64,000 nt of DNA from Aliitabrizicola sp031408575 (lineage in GTDB: Bacteria; Pseudomonadota; Alphaproteobacteria; Rhodobacterales; Rhodobacteraceae). The notes beneath the pieces are model-generated. The model made no database searches. It was not told where the DNA came from and saw nothing but the letters and a program-made list of their open reading frames with translations. The position numbers and the translations under genes are program-made. The DNA is taken from assembly GCA_031408575.1 (NCBI GenBank), contig JANNWS010000090.1, positions 1 through 64,000 of the forward strand, written 5' to 3'. The stretch's first letter is position 1; each line of letters begins with the position of its first letter. Shown here one piece after another: positions 1 through 8,611 of this stretch.

Positions 1-1
1 G

Positions 2-580
2 GTGATTGAAACCGCCGACCGGCTGGAGGCGGCGCTGGCGCGACTGGACCGCCAGCCGTTGCCCGATGTGGTTGTGCTGGACCTGAACCTGCCGGATGTG
101 ACCGGTCTTGACGGCCTGATCCGGGTCCGGTCGGCGGTGGGGGCGGTGCCGGTGGTTGTGGTGTCGTCGCTGGCTGACAACCGGGTGATCGGGGCGGCGC
201 TGCGCGCGGGCGCTGCCGGGTTCGTGCCGAAACATGCGCGGCGCGACGTGTTTCGCGCGGCCTTCGATGCGATCCGGGCGGGGGAAAGCTTTGTTCCCGA
301 TGGCTTCGTGCCGCAGGCCGATCCGAACGCGCCCGCAACCCAGCGGGAAGAGGCCATTGCCCGGCTGGCCTTGCTGACGCGGCAGCAGGCAAAGATCCTG
401 TCGCTGGTCTGCGAGGGGCGGCTGAACAAGCAGATCGCCTATGACCTGACCATTGCCGAGACGACGGTGAAAGCCCATGTCACGGCCATCATGCGCAAGC
501 TGGGCGTGCAAAGCCGCACGCAGGCCTTGTTGATCGCACGCGAAGCCAGCTTTGCCAGCCTGATGCCGGAAAACAACTGA
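2..580 (+). CDS. LuxR/NarL-family response regulator (5' end cut by window)
   Basis: DNA-binding response regulator with a receiver domain (residues about 1-100) and a LuxR-type helix-turn-helix (about 120-185). The phosphoacceptor Asp lies in VVVLDLNLPDVTG and the conserved Lys in GFVPKHA. The HTH carries LTRQQAKILSLVCEG and NKQIAYDLTIAETTVKAH. The acidic N-terminal pocket (usual start like RILIVDDH) is missing, so the true start lies upstream of base 1 and the GTG at base 2 is only the first visible codon. The FIST protein and hybrid kinase immediately downstream suggest it is their output regulator. That pairing is an inference from order and strand. Family call is secure; target genes are unknown. 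Confidence 0.9.
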   Translation: MIETADRLEAALARLDRQPLPDVVVLDLNLPDVTGLDGLIRVRSAVGAVPVVVVSSLADNRVIGAALRAGAAGFVPKHARRDVFRAAFDAIRAGESFVPDGFVPQADPNAPATQREEAIARLALLTRQQAKILSLVCEGRLNKQIAYDLTIAETTVKAHVTAIMRKLGVQSRTQALLIAREASFASLMPENN

Positions 581-644
581 CCCGCTTGCCAGTGCCCTGC
601 GGCGCGGCCTAGCTTGGGCGCGGGCCGTTGCGGGGAGGAACCTG

Positions 645-1820
645 ATGGATGATCCGCGGCTTGCGCTGGCGGAGGCGGGCTCCGGGCCGGCATTGATCGC
701 GACGGCGACGACGGATGCAACGGCCGTGGATGCTGCAGGGCGGCTGGCCCGCGCGCTGGGTTCGGGGCCGTTTGCGGTTGTGATTCTGTTTATCTCGCCA
801 CTGGCTGACATTGCGGTGCTGACCGCCAGCCTTGACACGGCCTTTCCCGGCACGACGGTGATCGGCTGCACCACGGCGGGCGAGATCGCGCCATCGGGCT
901 ATGCCGAAGGGCGCATCGTGGCTGTGGCACTGCCTGCTGCGAATTTTGCCGCCGATGCGCTGCTTATTCCCGATCTGGGCGATCTGCGGTCGCAGGTGCT
1001 GATCGGGCAGTTGATCCGGTCGCGACAAGGGCTGATCCGGGCGCGACCCGGCTGGGACCATGAATTTGCATTCCTGCTGGTGGATGGCTTGTCGATCCGC
1101 GAGGACGAGCTGACGGCGGCGCTTGCCTCGGGCCTTGGGCCGGTGCCGCTGTTTGGCGGCTCGGCGGGGGACGGCACGCGGTTCAAGCAGACGTTCGTGC
1201 TGCACAAGGGCCGGGCGCTGCGCAATGCCGCAGTGCTGGCGATGGTTCGCAGCAATTGCCGGGTCAAGGTGTTCAGTCTGGATCATCTGGTTCCAACCGA
1301 CCGGCGCATGGTGGTGACCGAGGCCGATCCGCGCAACCGCATCGTGCGGCGGATCAATGCGGAGCCTGCCGCACTTGAATATGCACGCCTGCTGGGCAAA
1401 GACCCCGCACAACTGACAACGTTCACCTTTGCCGCCCATCCGGTCGTCGTGCGGGTCGGCGGCAAGCATCATGTGCGCGCGATCCAGCAGGTGGCCGAGA
1501 ACGGCGACCTCGTGTTCTTTTCGGCGATTGACGAGGGGCTGGTGCTGACTCTCGCCGAACCGCAGGACATGGTGGCGCATCTGGAGCGGGAACTTGGCGC
1601 GCTTGGCGGCCCCGAGGCGATCATCGCCTGCGACTGCATCCTGCGGCGGATGGAGGCGATGGAAAAGCAGAACAGCGGGGCGGTGTCGGCGCTGTTGCGC
1701 CAGCACAGGGTGGTGGGGTTCTCGACCTATGGCGAGCAGTTGAATTCGATGCATGTGAACCAGACGATGACGGGTGTGGCGATTTACCCGCCCGACGCGC
1801 CGGGTGGGCGGATTGCATGA
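645..1820 (+). CDS. FIST N/C domain sensor protein
   Basis: 391-residue cytoplasmic protein with the FIST_N domain (about 30-220) followed by FIST_C (about 225-370). FIST domains are thought to bind small ligands such as amino acids and often sit beside kinases. Visible hallmarks are VIGCTTAGEIAPSGY near residue 70 and LFGGSAGDGTRF near residue 170. The ATG is preceded by GGGGAGGA at good spacing. Its stop overlaps the ATG of the kinase by four bases, so the two are translationally coupled and probably act together. It has no signal peptide or membrane segment. Family assignment is from recognised motifs; the ligand cannot be read from sequence. Confidence 0.88.
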   Translation: MDDPRLALAEAGSGPALIATATTDATAVDAAGRLARALGSGPFAVVILFISPLADIAVLTASLDTAFPGTTVIGCTTAGEIAPSGYAEGRIVAVALPAANFAADALLIPDLGDLRSQVLIGQLIRSRQGLIRARPGWDHEFAFLLVDGLSIREDELTAALASGLGPVPLFGGSAGDGTRFKQTFVLHKGRALRNAAVLAMVRSNCRVKVFSLDHLVPTDRRMVVTEADPRNRIVRRINAEPAALEYARLLGKDPAQLTTFTFAAHPVVVRVGGKHHVRAIQQVAENGDLVFFSAIDEGLVLTLAEPQDMVAHLERELGALGGPEAIIACDCILRRMEAMEKQNSGAVSALLRQHRVVGFSTYGEQLNSMHVNQTMTGVAIYPPDAPGGRIA

Positions 1821-4018
1821 CCGACACGCTGATAAACCCTGCCGACCCGCCGGCGCGCCAGACCGAAAAGCTGCTGCAAATCGCCCATGTGCTGATGCGG
1901 CGGGTGGAGCAGATCACCGATGATTCAGGCGCGGCCTATGCCCAGTTCCAGCGCGCCGCGATGCTGGAGGATCAGGTGCGCGAACGCACCGGCGATCTGG
2001 AGCGGGCGCTGGACCTGCTCAACGACTCGAATGCGCGGCTGGCCGAGGCGAACCGCGCGACCGAAGCCGCCCGCCAGAACCTTACCAATGCGATCGAGAC
2101 GATTCAGGAAGGCTTTGCGCTGTTTGATGCGGGCGACGTGCTGGTGCTGTGCAATTCGCGTTTCGGCATGCATATGATGGATATTCGCGAGGCGCTGCGC
2201 CCCGGCCTCAGCTTTGCCGCCTATGTTCAGGCGGTCAGCCGGTCGCGCTATCTGGAACTGCCCGAGGGCGAGTTGCCCGAGGTCTGGGCGGTGCGCCGCA
2301 ACCGCCGCCATCTGGACCGGCATGTCATCTTCAATGTTCGCATGATTGCCGATCACTGGGTGCAGGTGTCCGAACACCGCACGGCGGACGGCGGCACGGT
2401 GATCCTTCAGACCGATGTGACCGAAATCATCCGGGTGGAGCGGCTGGAGCGCGGGCGGATGCTGGACGATCAGGCGCGCATGGTGCGGGCCACGCTGGAC
2501 CACATCAATCAGGGAGTCTGCATCTTTGATGTGACGGGGCGGCTGATTGGCTGGAATGAACGGCTGGGGGCGCTGCTGGCGATTCCGGTGGCGCGGTTCC
2601 GGATGGGGGCCAGTTTTGATTATCTGCTGGAACGCTTCCGCGAGGAAGTGGCCTTTGGCGAGGGGATGACCGGCGACGCTTTGAACAGTTGGGTTCACGG
2701 CACGGGTCCGCGTGCGCCGCTTTCGTTCGAGGTGCAGCGCGGCGAGGGGTTGATCCTTGACGTGTTCGCGCAGGAAATGCCCGACCGGGGCTTTGTGATG
2801 AGCTTTACCGATGTGACCGCAGAGCGCGCGGCGATCACTGGCCTCAGCCGGGCGAACGAGACGCTGGAGGCCCGCGTGATGGAGCGGACGCTGGAACTGG
2901 AGGATGCGCTTGGCACGGCAGAGCGTGCCAATGCGTCCCGCTCGCGCTTTGTGGCGGCGGCAAGCCATGATCTTTTGCAGCCATTGTCGGCGGCCAAGCT
3001 GTTCATCTCGTCGATCGGCGAGGACAGCGTGGATGCGCGCACCCGTGAGGCGCTGGACAAGGCGCAGAATGCCTTGGTGTCGGTCGAGGATATTCTGGCG
3101 GCGCTGCTGGACATCTCGAAGCTGGAAAGCGGGAAGGCAGCGGTTTCGGTTGGGCCGGTGCGGCTGGACCGGCTGATGCGGCAGTTGCACGACGAATTCG
3201 CGCCTTTGGCGGCGGGCAAGGGGTTGGTGCTGGACGTTGTGCCATCGGGTGCGGTCGTGGCGTCGGATCCGGCCTATCTGCGCCGCATCCTGCAGAACCT
3301 GATCGGCAATGCGGTGCGCTATACCGAAACGGGCCGCGTGCTGGTCGGCGCACGGCGGCGCGGTGGTATGGTCCGGCTGGAGGTCTGGGATACCGGGCCG
3401 GGGATACCGGAGGACGAGCAGGACAACATCTTCAAGGAGTTTCGGCGGTTGAACGCCCCCGCCTCGGCGTCCGAAGGGATGGGGCTGGGCTTGGCCATTG
3501 TGGAGCGGGCCTGCGCGTTGCTGGGGCATCCCTTGGGCCTGAATTCGGTTCTGGGGCGCGGCACGGTGTTTCTGGTGCAGGTGCCGCTCGCGGACGGCTC
3601 TGCGCCGCTGTTGGTGCCGGTGGAGCGGGTGGCCCGCCCGCAAGTGCAGGACCGGATCGCCTTTCTGGTCGAGAATGACGAAGATCTGCGCCGTGCGATG
3701 GTTTTGCTGCTGGAAAAATGGGGCGTGTCGGTGCTGGATGCGGCCTGCGGCGAAGAGGCGCTGTCGCTGATCGACGAGATCGGCATTTTGCCCGATTGCG
3801 TGCTGGTCGATCACCATTTGGGGATGGGGATGACCGGACTTGCCTTCATCCGGCAATTGCATGACCGGCACGGGCCGGTTCCGGCGCGGCTGATCACCGC
3901 CGATCGGACAGCAGAAGTTCAGGCGCTGTGCGCTGCGATGGGCGTCGGGATGATGATGAAGCCGATTGATGCGCGCGGGCTTGAAGCGTTTCTGAACGCG
4001 CTGCCGCCGGTGCGGTAA
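1817..4018 (+). CDS. PAS-domain hybrid sensor histidine kinase (NahK/ErcS'-like)
   Basis: 733-residue soluble hybrid kinase. A coiled segment (about 15-85) leads into PAS-type domains (about 90-335), a second coiled stretch, then HisKA with the phospho-His in ASHDLLQPLSAAK (about residue 382). The HATPase domain follows, with N box NLIGNAVRYT, G1 DTGPGIP and G2 GMGLGLAI. A C-terminal receiver (about 610-733) has its Asp in VLVDHHLG. No membrane segment is seen, so it senses something in the cytoplasm, perhaps through the coupled FIST protein. FIST, NahK-like kinase and LuxR regulator together resemble systems controlling alcohol or methylotrophic oxidation in other proteobacteria, but the signal here is not known. 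Confidence 0.9.
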   Translation: MTDTLINPADPPARQTEKLLQIAHVLMRRVEQITDDSGAAYAQFQRAAMLEDQVRERTGDLERALDLLNDSNARLAEANRATEAARQNLTNAIETIQEGFALFDAGDVLVLCNSRFGMHMMDIREALRPGLSFAAYVQAVSRSRYLELPEGELPEVWAVRRNRRHLDRHVIFNVRMIADHWVQVSEHRTADGGTVILQTDVTEIIRVERLERGRMLDDQARMVRATLDHINQGVCIFDVTGRLIGWNERLGALLAIPVARFRMGASFDYLLERFREEVAFGEGMTGDALNSWVHGTGPRAPLSFEVQRGEGLILDVFAQEMPDRGFVMSFTDVTAERAAITGLSRANETLEARVMERTLELEDALGTAERANASRSRFVAAASHDLLQPLSAAKLFISSIGEDSVDARTREALDKAQNALVSVEDILAALLDISKLESGKAAVSVGPVRLDRLMRQLHDEFAPLAAGKGLVLDVVPSGAVVASDPAYLRRILQNLIGNAVRYTETGRVLVGARRRGGMVRLEVWDTGPGIPEDEQDNIFKEFRRLNAPASASEGMGLGLAIVERACALLGHPLGLNSVLGRGTVFLVQVPLADGSAPLLVPVERVARPQVQDRIAFLVENDEDLRRAMVLLLEKWGVSVLDAACGEEALSLIDEIGILPDCVLVDHHLGMGMTGLAFIRQLHDRHGPVPARLITADRTAEVQALCAAMGVGMMMKPIDARGLEAFLNALPPVR

Positions 4019-4127
4019 GGGGGGCCGGCCCGGCCCGTGCAGCACCGACCCTGCGCGCCCTACTACGAAGGTCACATAGCGGGGGTGCGGCGTTCGCCTT
4101 AATGTTTGCCAACCAAACGAGGTGCAG

Positions 4128-4655
4128 ATGCAACTTACCGATCAGCGCGACATCAAGGCCGATCCGGCGACCGTCTGGGCTGCCATACTGGACCCCGAGG
4201 TGCTGATGGCCTGCGTGCCGGGGTGCGAAAGCATGACCGGAACGGCAGAGACGGGGTTCGAGGCGGTTGTGGTGCAGAAGGTCGGGCCGGTGAAGGCGCG
4301 CTTTACCGGCGTTGTGACCCTGTCGGACATGGTGCCGGGCCAGTCCTTACGGATCAGCGGCGAGGGCAAGGGCGGGCCTGCGGGCTTTGCCAAAGGCGGG
4401 GCCAATGTGACTTTCACGCCCATCGAAGGCGGCACGCGGCTTGGCTATGAGGTCGAGGCGAGCGTGGGCGGCAAGATCGCACAGCTTGGATCGCGCCTGA
4501 TCGACGGTTTTGCAAAGAAGATGGCGGATGAGTTTTTCGAGCGGTTCCAGCAGACCGTAGAAGGCCCGCCCGAGGCCGAGGACGTGGTTGCCGAAAGCGA
4601 TGAGCCGGAAGGCGGCGCAAAGAAAAAGGGCTGGTTCAAGCGGATCATCGGGTGA
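4128..4655 (+). CDS. coxG: CoxG-like SRPBCC protein
   Basis: 175 residues. An SRPBCC/CoxG fold covers residues 1-145, with the family pattern DPEVLMACVPGCESMTG and an AKGGANVTFTP segment. The C-terminal tail is acidic, then basic, ending KKKGWFKRIIG, which may touch the membrane. CoxG anchors or matures CO-dehydrogenase-type molybdenum hydroxylases. The ATG at 4128 is preferred over GTG at 4122 because GAGG lies five bases upstream of it. It is the first gene of a G-S-L-M run on one strand. Nothing suggests it is broken. Confidence 0.85.
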   Translation: MQLTDQRDIKADPATVWAAILDPEVLMACVPGCESMTGTAETGFEAVVVQKVGPVKARFTGVVTLSDMVPGQSLRISGEGKGGPAGFAKGGANVTFTPIEGGTRLGYEVEASVGGKIAQLGSRLIDGFAKKMADEFFERFQQTVEGPPEAEDVVAESDEPEGGAKKKGWFKRIIG

Positions 4656-4705
4656 ATCGAAACCCGTCAGAAAAGTTACCCAGGATGTTCCAAGGGAGGA
4701 AAGCA

Positions 4706-5191
4706 ATGACACATGTCACGATGACCGTGAACGGCAAGGCCGTTGCGGGCGAGGTGGAAGGGCGCACGCTGTTATCGTCGTTCCTGCGCGAAGGGCTGGG
4801 TTTGACCGGCACGCATGTGGGCTGCGACACGTCGCAATGCGGGTCGTGCGTGGTGCATGTGGACGGGCATGCGGTCAAAAGCTGTTCGGTGTTCGCGCTC
4901 GACGTGGCGGGCGGGCAGGTCAAGACCATCGAAGGAATGGCGAATGCCGATGGCTCGCTGGGGGTGATCCAGCAGGCGTTTCAGGACCATCACGGGCTGC
5001 AATGCGGGTTCTGCACGCCGGGCATGGTCATGACCACGGCGGCGCTGCTGGCGGGAAATGCCCGCCCGACCGAGGCCGAGGTGCGCCACGGTCTGGAAGG
5101 CAATATCTGCCGCTGCACGGGGTACCATAACATCGTCAAGGCGGTGCTGGCGGCGTCGGGCCAGGATGTTGCCGCTATTGCGGCTGAATAG
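4706..5191 (+). CDS. coxS: Molybdenum hydroxylase [2Fe-2S] small subunit (CoxS)
   Basis: 161 residues. A plant-type ferredoxin domain has CDTSQCGSCVVHVDG, and a C-terminal four-helix [2Fe-2S] domain has CGFCTPGM and ICRCTGYHNI. All eight cluster cysteines expected for this family are present. It passes electrons from the molybdenum centre of CoxL to the FAD of CoxM. The start is the ATG after AGGGAGGA; an in-frame ATG 54 bases upstream has no such site. It lies in the order G-S-L-M, which is typical of form II enzymes; form I clusters usually run M-S-L. Confidence 0.93.
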   Translation: MTHVTMTVNGKAVAGEVEGRTLLSSFLREGLGLTGTHVGCDTSQCGSCVVHVDGHAVKSCSVFALDVAGGQVKTIEGMANADGSLGVIQQAFQDHHGLQCGFCTPGMVMTTAALLAGNARPTEAEVRHGLEGNICRCTGYHNIVKAVLAASGQDVAAIAAE

Positions 5192-5249
5192 CGCCTGAAA
5201 TCAACGAATTCGCGCGCGTGATTCACGTAGCGCATTAAGGGAGAGTATC

Positions 5250-7622
5250 ATGCCCAAAGATGGTGGCATCGGCGCAAGCACCGTGCGGCGCGAAGATATC
5301 CGGTTTCTGACCGGCAAAGGGCGCTACACCGCCGACATCAACCTGCGCGGTCAGGCCTATGCTTGCTTCGTGCGCTCGGAAGTGGCGCACGGCCGGATCA
5401 ACGGCATCGACACGGCCGCCGCATTGGCGATGCCGGGGGTGCTGGCGGTCATGACCGGCGAGGATTTCACCGGCATGGGCGGCAACCCGGCGGGGTGGCA
5501 TATTCCCAGCCGCGACGGCTCGGCCATGCGGGAACCCAAACGCCCGGTTCTTGCCCATGGCAAGGTGCGCCACGTCGGCGACGCCTATGCGGTCGTGGTG
5601 GCCGAGACGGTAGAACAGGCCCGTGACGGGGCCGCAGCCGTTGTGGCTGACATCACCGAACTTCCCGCCATCATCGATATGGCCCGCGCCGTCGCCGATC
5701 CCTCGCACCGCGTGCATGACGAGATCGACGGCAACCTCGCCTTTGACTGGGGCTGGATCGAGGACAACCGCGCGGCGGTGGATGCCGCGTTCAAGATCGC
5801 GCCTCATGTGACCACGCTGGAGCTGGTGAACAACCGCCTGATCCCGAACGCGATGGAGCCGCGCGCCAGCATCGGCGACTATGATGCCGGAACGCAGGAC
5901 TACAAGCTGTATACCACCAGCCAGAACCCGCATCTGCACCGTCTGCTGATCGCGGCCTTCGTCATGGGGATGCCGGAAAACAAGCTGACCGTGATCGCCC
6001 CGGATGTGGGCGGCGGGTTCGGGTCGAAGATCTATCACTACGGCGAAGAGGCCGCCGTTCTGGCCGCAGCCAAGGCGATCAACCGCCCGGTGAAGTGGGT
6101 GGCGGACCGCAGCGAAAGTTTCCTGTCCGATGCGCATGGCCGCGACCATGTGACGAAGATTGAGCTTGCCACGGACAAGCAAGGCAACTTCCTGGCGCTG
6201 CGGACCGAGACGATGGCGAATGTGGGAGCATATCTGTCGAACTTCTCGACCGCAACGCCGACCTTCCTTCATGGCACGCTGATGGCGGGACCATACAAGA
6301 CGCCGTTGGTCTATGTGAACGTGAAAGCGGTGTTCACCAACACGGCCCCCGTCGATGCCTATCGGGGTGCCGGGCGACCCGAGGCCACCTATTCCATCGA
6401 GCGGGTGGTGGACAAGATGTGCCGCGAGTTGAGCCTTGATCCGGTTGCGGTGCGCCGGGCGAACTTCCTGACACCAGACCAGTTCCCCTACACGACGCCG
6501 GTCGGCCTTATGTATGACACCGGCAACTATCAAGCGACCCTGGACAAGCTGATGGAGATCGGCGATCTGGCCGGGTTCGAGGCACGCAGGGCGGCAAGTG
6601 CGAAGAACGGCAAGTTGCGCGGCCTTGGCCTGTCGACATGGATCGAGGCGTGCGGGATCGCGCCATCGAACCTGGTGGGGCAGCTTGGTGCGCGGGTGGG
6701 CCTGTTCGATGCGGCGACGGTGCGGGTGAATGCGACCGGCAATATCAGCGTCATGACCGGGGCGCACAGCCACGGGCAGGGGCATGAGACGGTATTCGCG
6801 CAGATCGTGTCGGACAAGCTGGGCATCCCGGCGTCGAGCATCGACATCGTGCATGGTGACACGTCGAAGATTCCGTTCGGGATGGGGTCGTATGGCTCAC
6901 GCTCGCTGGCGGTGGGCGGCACGGCGATGGTGAAGGCGGTGGACAAGATCATCGCCAAGGGCAAGAAGATCGCGGCTCATATGCTGGAAGCAGCGGAAGG
7001 CGATATTGTGTTCGAGGACGGCAAGTTTTCGGTCACCGGCACCGACAAGGCGAAAAGCTTCGGCGAGATCGCGTTCTCGGCTTACGTGCCGCACAACTAT
7101 CCGCTGGAAACGCTGGAGCCGGGGCTTGAAGAGACGGCGTTCTATGACCCCGCCAACTTTACTTATCCCGCCGGTGCCTATGCCTGCGAGGTCGAGGTGG
7201 ATGCGGAGACCGGCAAGGTGGACGTGGTCGGTTTCGCCTGCGCCGACGACTTCGGCAATGTGATGAACCCGATGATCGTAAACGGGCAGGTGCATGGCGG
7301 GGTGGCGCAGGGCATTGGTCAGGCGCTGCTGGAACTGGCGGTTTATGACGACAACGGGCAACTTCTGACCGGGTCTTACATGGATTACACCATGCCGCGC
7401 GCAGATGATCTGCCGATGTTCACGGTCGACCACAGCTGCATCACGCCCTGTACGCATAACCCCTTGGGGGTGAAGGGCTGTGGCGAGGCGGGGGCCATCG
7501 GATCGCCCCCGGCGGTGGTGAATGCGGTGATCGATGCGCTACAGCGTGGCGGCCATTCCCATGTGAAACATATCGACATGCCCCTGACGCCGTCGCGCGT
7601 CTGGGCAGCCATTCAGGGTTAG
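5250..7622 (+). CDS. coxL: Form II CoxL-like xanthine dehydrogenase family large subunit
   Basis: 790-residue molybdopterin-binding catalytic subunit of the xanthine oxidase family, with the GGGFGSK cofactor motif near residue 255 and the late GCGEAGAIGSPPAV loop with its general-base Glu. The active-site loop reads AYRGAGR (about residue 369). True aerobic CO dehydrogenase (form I) has AYRCSFR with the Cu-binding Cys; AYRGAGR marks form II, whose substrate is often not CO. Full length for the family. ATG start follows AAGGGAGAG. It should assemble with CoxS and CoxM as a heterohexamer. No coxDEF maturation genes lie in the window. Confidence 0.93.
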   Translation: MPKDGGIGASTVRREDIRFLTGKGRYTADINLRGQAYACFVRSEVAHGRINGIDTAAALAMPGVLAVMTGEDFTGMGGNPAGWHIPSRDGSAMREPKRPVLAHGKVRHVGDAYAVVVAETVEQARDGAAAVVADITELPAIIDMARAVADPSHRVHDEIDGNLAFDWGWIEDNRAAVDAAFKIAPHVTTLELVNNRLIPNAMEPRASIGDYDAGTQDYKLYTTSQNPHLHRLLIAAFVMGMPENKLTVIAPDVGGGFGSKIYHYGEEAAVLAAAKAINRPVKWVADRSESFLSDAHGRDHVTKIELATDKQGNFLALRTETMANVGAYLSNFSTATPTFLHGTLMAGPYKTPLVYVNVKAVFTNTAPVDAYRGAGRPEATYSIERVVDKMCRELSLDPVAVRRANFLTPDQFPYTTPVGLMYDTGNYQATLDKLMEIGDLAGFEARRAASAKNGKLRGLGLSTWIEACGIAPSNLVGQLGARVGLFDAATVRVNATGNISVMTGAHSHGQGHETVFAQIVSDKLGIPASSIDIVHGDTSKIPFGMGSYGSRSLAVGGTAMVKAVDKIIAKGKKIAAHMLEAAEGDIVFEDGKFSVTGTDKAKSFGEIAFSAYVPHNYPLETLEPGLEETAFYDPANFTYPAGAYACEVEVDAETGKVDVVGFACADDFGNVMNPMIVNGQVHGGVAQGIGQALLELAVYDDNGQLLTGSYMDYTMPRADDLPMFTVDHSCITPCTHNPLGVKGCGEAGAIGSPPAVVNAVIDALQRGGHSHVKHIDMPLTPSRVWAAIQG

Positions 7623-7630
7623 GGGGCAAG

Positions 7631-8419
7631 ATGCACAACTTCGAGTTCGTGAAACCGTCCACCGTGGCGGATGCGGTGACTGCGCTGGCGGCCAGCGGCG
7701 CGCAGGCGCTGTCGGGCGGGCAGACGCTGCTGCCGACGATGAAGCAGCGGCTGGCCGCACCCGATGTTCTGGTCAGCCTGACCGGAATTCCCGAGATGCA
7801 GGGCGTCTGCATGGGCGATGGTGGCCTGAACATCGGCGGGGCAACATCGCATGCGGTAGTGGCCCGCGATGCCGCAAAGTCCTATCCGGCGCTGGCCGAA
7901 CTTGCCGGGCATATCGGCGATCCGGCGGTGCGCAACCGGGGAACGATCGGCGGGTCATTGGCTAATAACGACCCGTCCGCCTGTTACCCCTCGGCAGTGC
8001 TGGCATCCGGGGCAACCGTGGTGACCGACCGGCGGCGGATCGCGGCGGATGATTATTTTCAGGGGATGTTCTCGACCGCTCTTGAGGAAGGCGAGATCAT
8101 TACCGGGGTGATCTTTCCGGTTCCCGCGAAAGCGGCCTATATGAAGTTCGACCAGCCCGCCTCGCGCTTTGCGCTGGTGGGGGTGTTCGTGGCTCAGCTT
8201 GCCGGCGGCGTGCGGGTGGCGGTGACGGGGGCATCGGAAGGCGGTGTGTTCCGCTGGACGGCCGCAGAGAATGCGTTGTCGGCGAACTTCTCGGCGGCGG
8301 CGGTGGCGGGTCTGTCGGTGGCACCCGAAGGCATGATCGCGGACATGCACGGATCATCGGCCTACCGGGCCAATCTGGTCAAGGTCTTGACCGGGCGGGC
8401 GGTGACGGCGGCGCGGTGA
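7631..8419 (+). CDS. coxM: Molybdenum hydroxylase FAD-binding medium subunit (CoxM)
   Basis: 262 residues with an N-terminal FAD-binding domain (SGGQTLLPTMKQR near residue 34, RNRGTIGGSLANNDPSA near 105) and a C-terminal CO-dehydrogenase flavoprotein domain. The usual AGGHS loop is SGGQT here, as in many form II relatives. It receives electrons from the two [2Fe-2S] clusters of CoxS. The gene begins eight bases after coxL with GGGGGCAAG as ribosome site, so it is in the same operon. It is the last gene of the cluster; a composite intergenic repeat follows and glk converges from the other side. Confidence 0.92.
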   Translation: MHNFEFVKPSTVADAVTALAASGAQALSGGQTLLPTMKQRLAAPDVLVSLTGIPEMQGVCMGDGGLNIGGATSHAVVARDAAKSYPALAELAGHIGDPAVRNRGTIGGSLANNDPSACYPSAVLASGATVVTDRRRIAADDYFQGMFSTALEEGEIITGVIFPVPAKAAYMKFDQPASRFALVGVFVAQLAGGVRVAVTGASEGGVFRWTAAENALSANFSAAAVAGLSVAPEGMIADMHGSSAYRANLVKVLTGRAVTAAR

Positions 8420-8456
8420 TGGGGATCTGGTTCGCGTGTCGGCAGTGATGCGCGGA

Positions 8457-8592
8457 CCAAGAGTTTTCGAAAATTCTTGGCAAAATCCTTGGAAGGATTT
8501 TGTGTTTCGCGGGTTTTTTTGAAAGCAGGCGGGGGCCAGCCCCCGTCGCGGCAGGGCCGCGATTCCCCCGGGATATTTTTGGACAGAAAAGG
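8457..8592. repeat. Composite intergenic repeat element, copy 1
   Basis: Between the convergent coxM and glk genes. In order it has a 24-base near-perfect palindrome (8457-8480), a 10-base inverted repeat (8481-8490 with 8493-8502) followed by a T-rich run, hairpin CGGGGGC/GCCCCCG (8530-8545), hairpin TCGCGGC/GCCGCGA (8546-8562), and the tail CCCCCGGGATATTTTTGG. The hairpin pair plus tail recurs upstream of the cysteine desulfurase gene at 40510, and a bare tail occurs at 33121. It probably serves as a two-way terminator for coxM and glk. I recall similar tails in other Rhodobacteraceae intergenic regions. Confidence 0.75.
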
Positions 8593-8611
8593 GACGCAGG
8601 GGGCAGTTTGG

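Noticed and set aside
1925..4075. 716-residue open frame on the minus strand
   Set aside because: It lies wholly antisense to the hybrid kinase gene, has no family motif and is rich in Arg, His, Gln and Pro, as expected for a shadow frame of GC-rich coding sequence.
5235..6854. 539-residue open frame on the minus strand
   Set aside because: Antisense to coxL with shadow-like composition and no ribosome site; coxL has all expected motifs.
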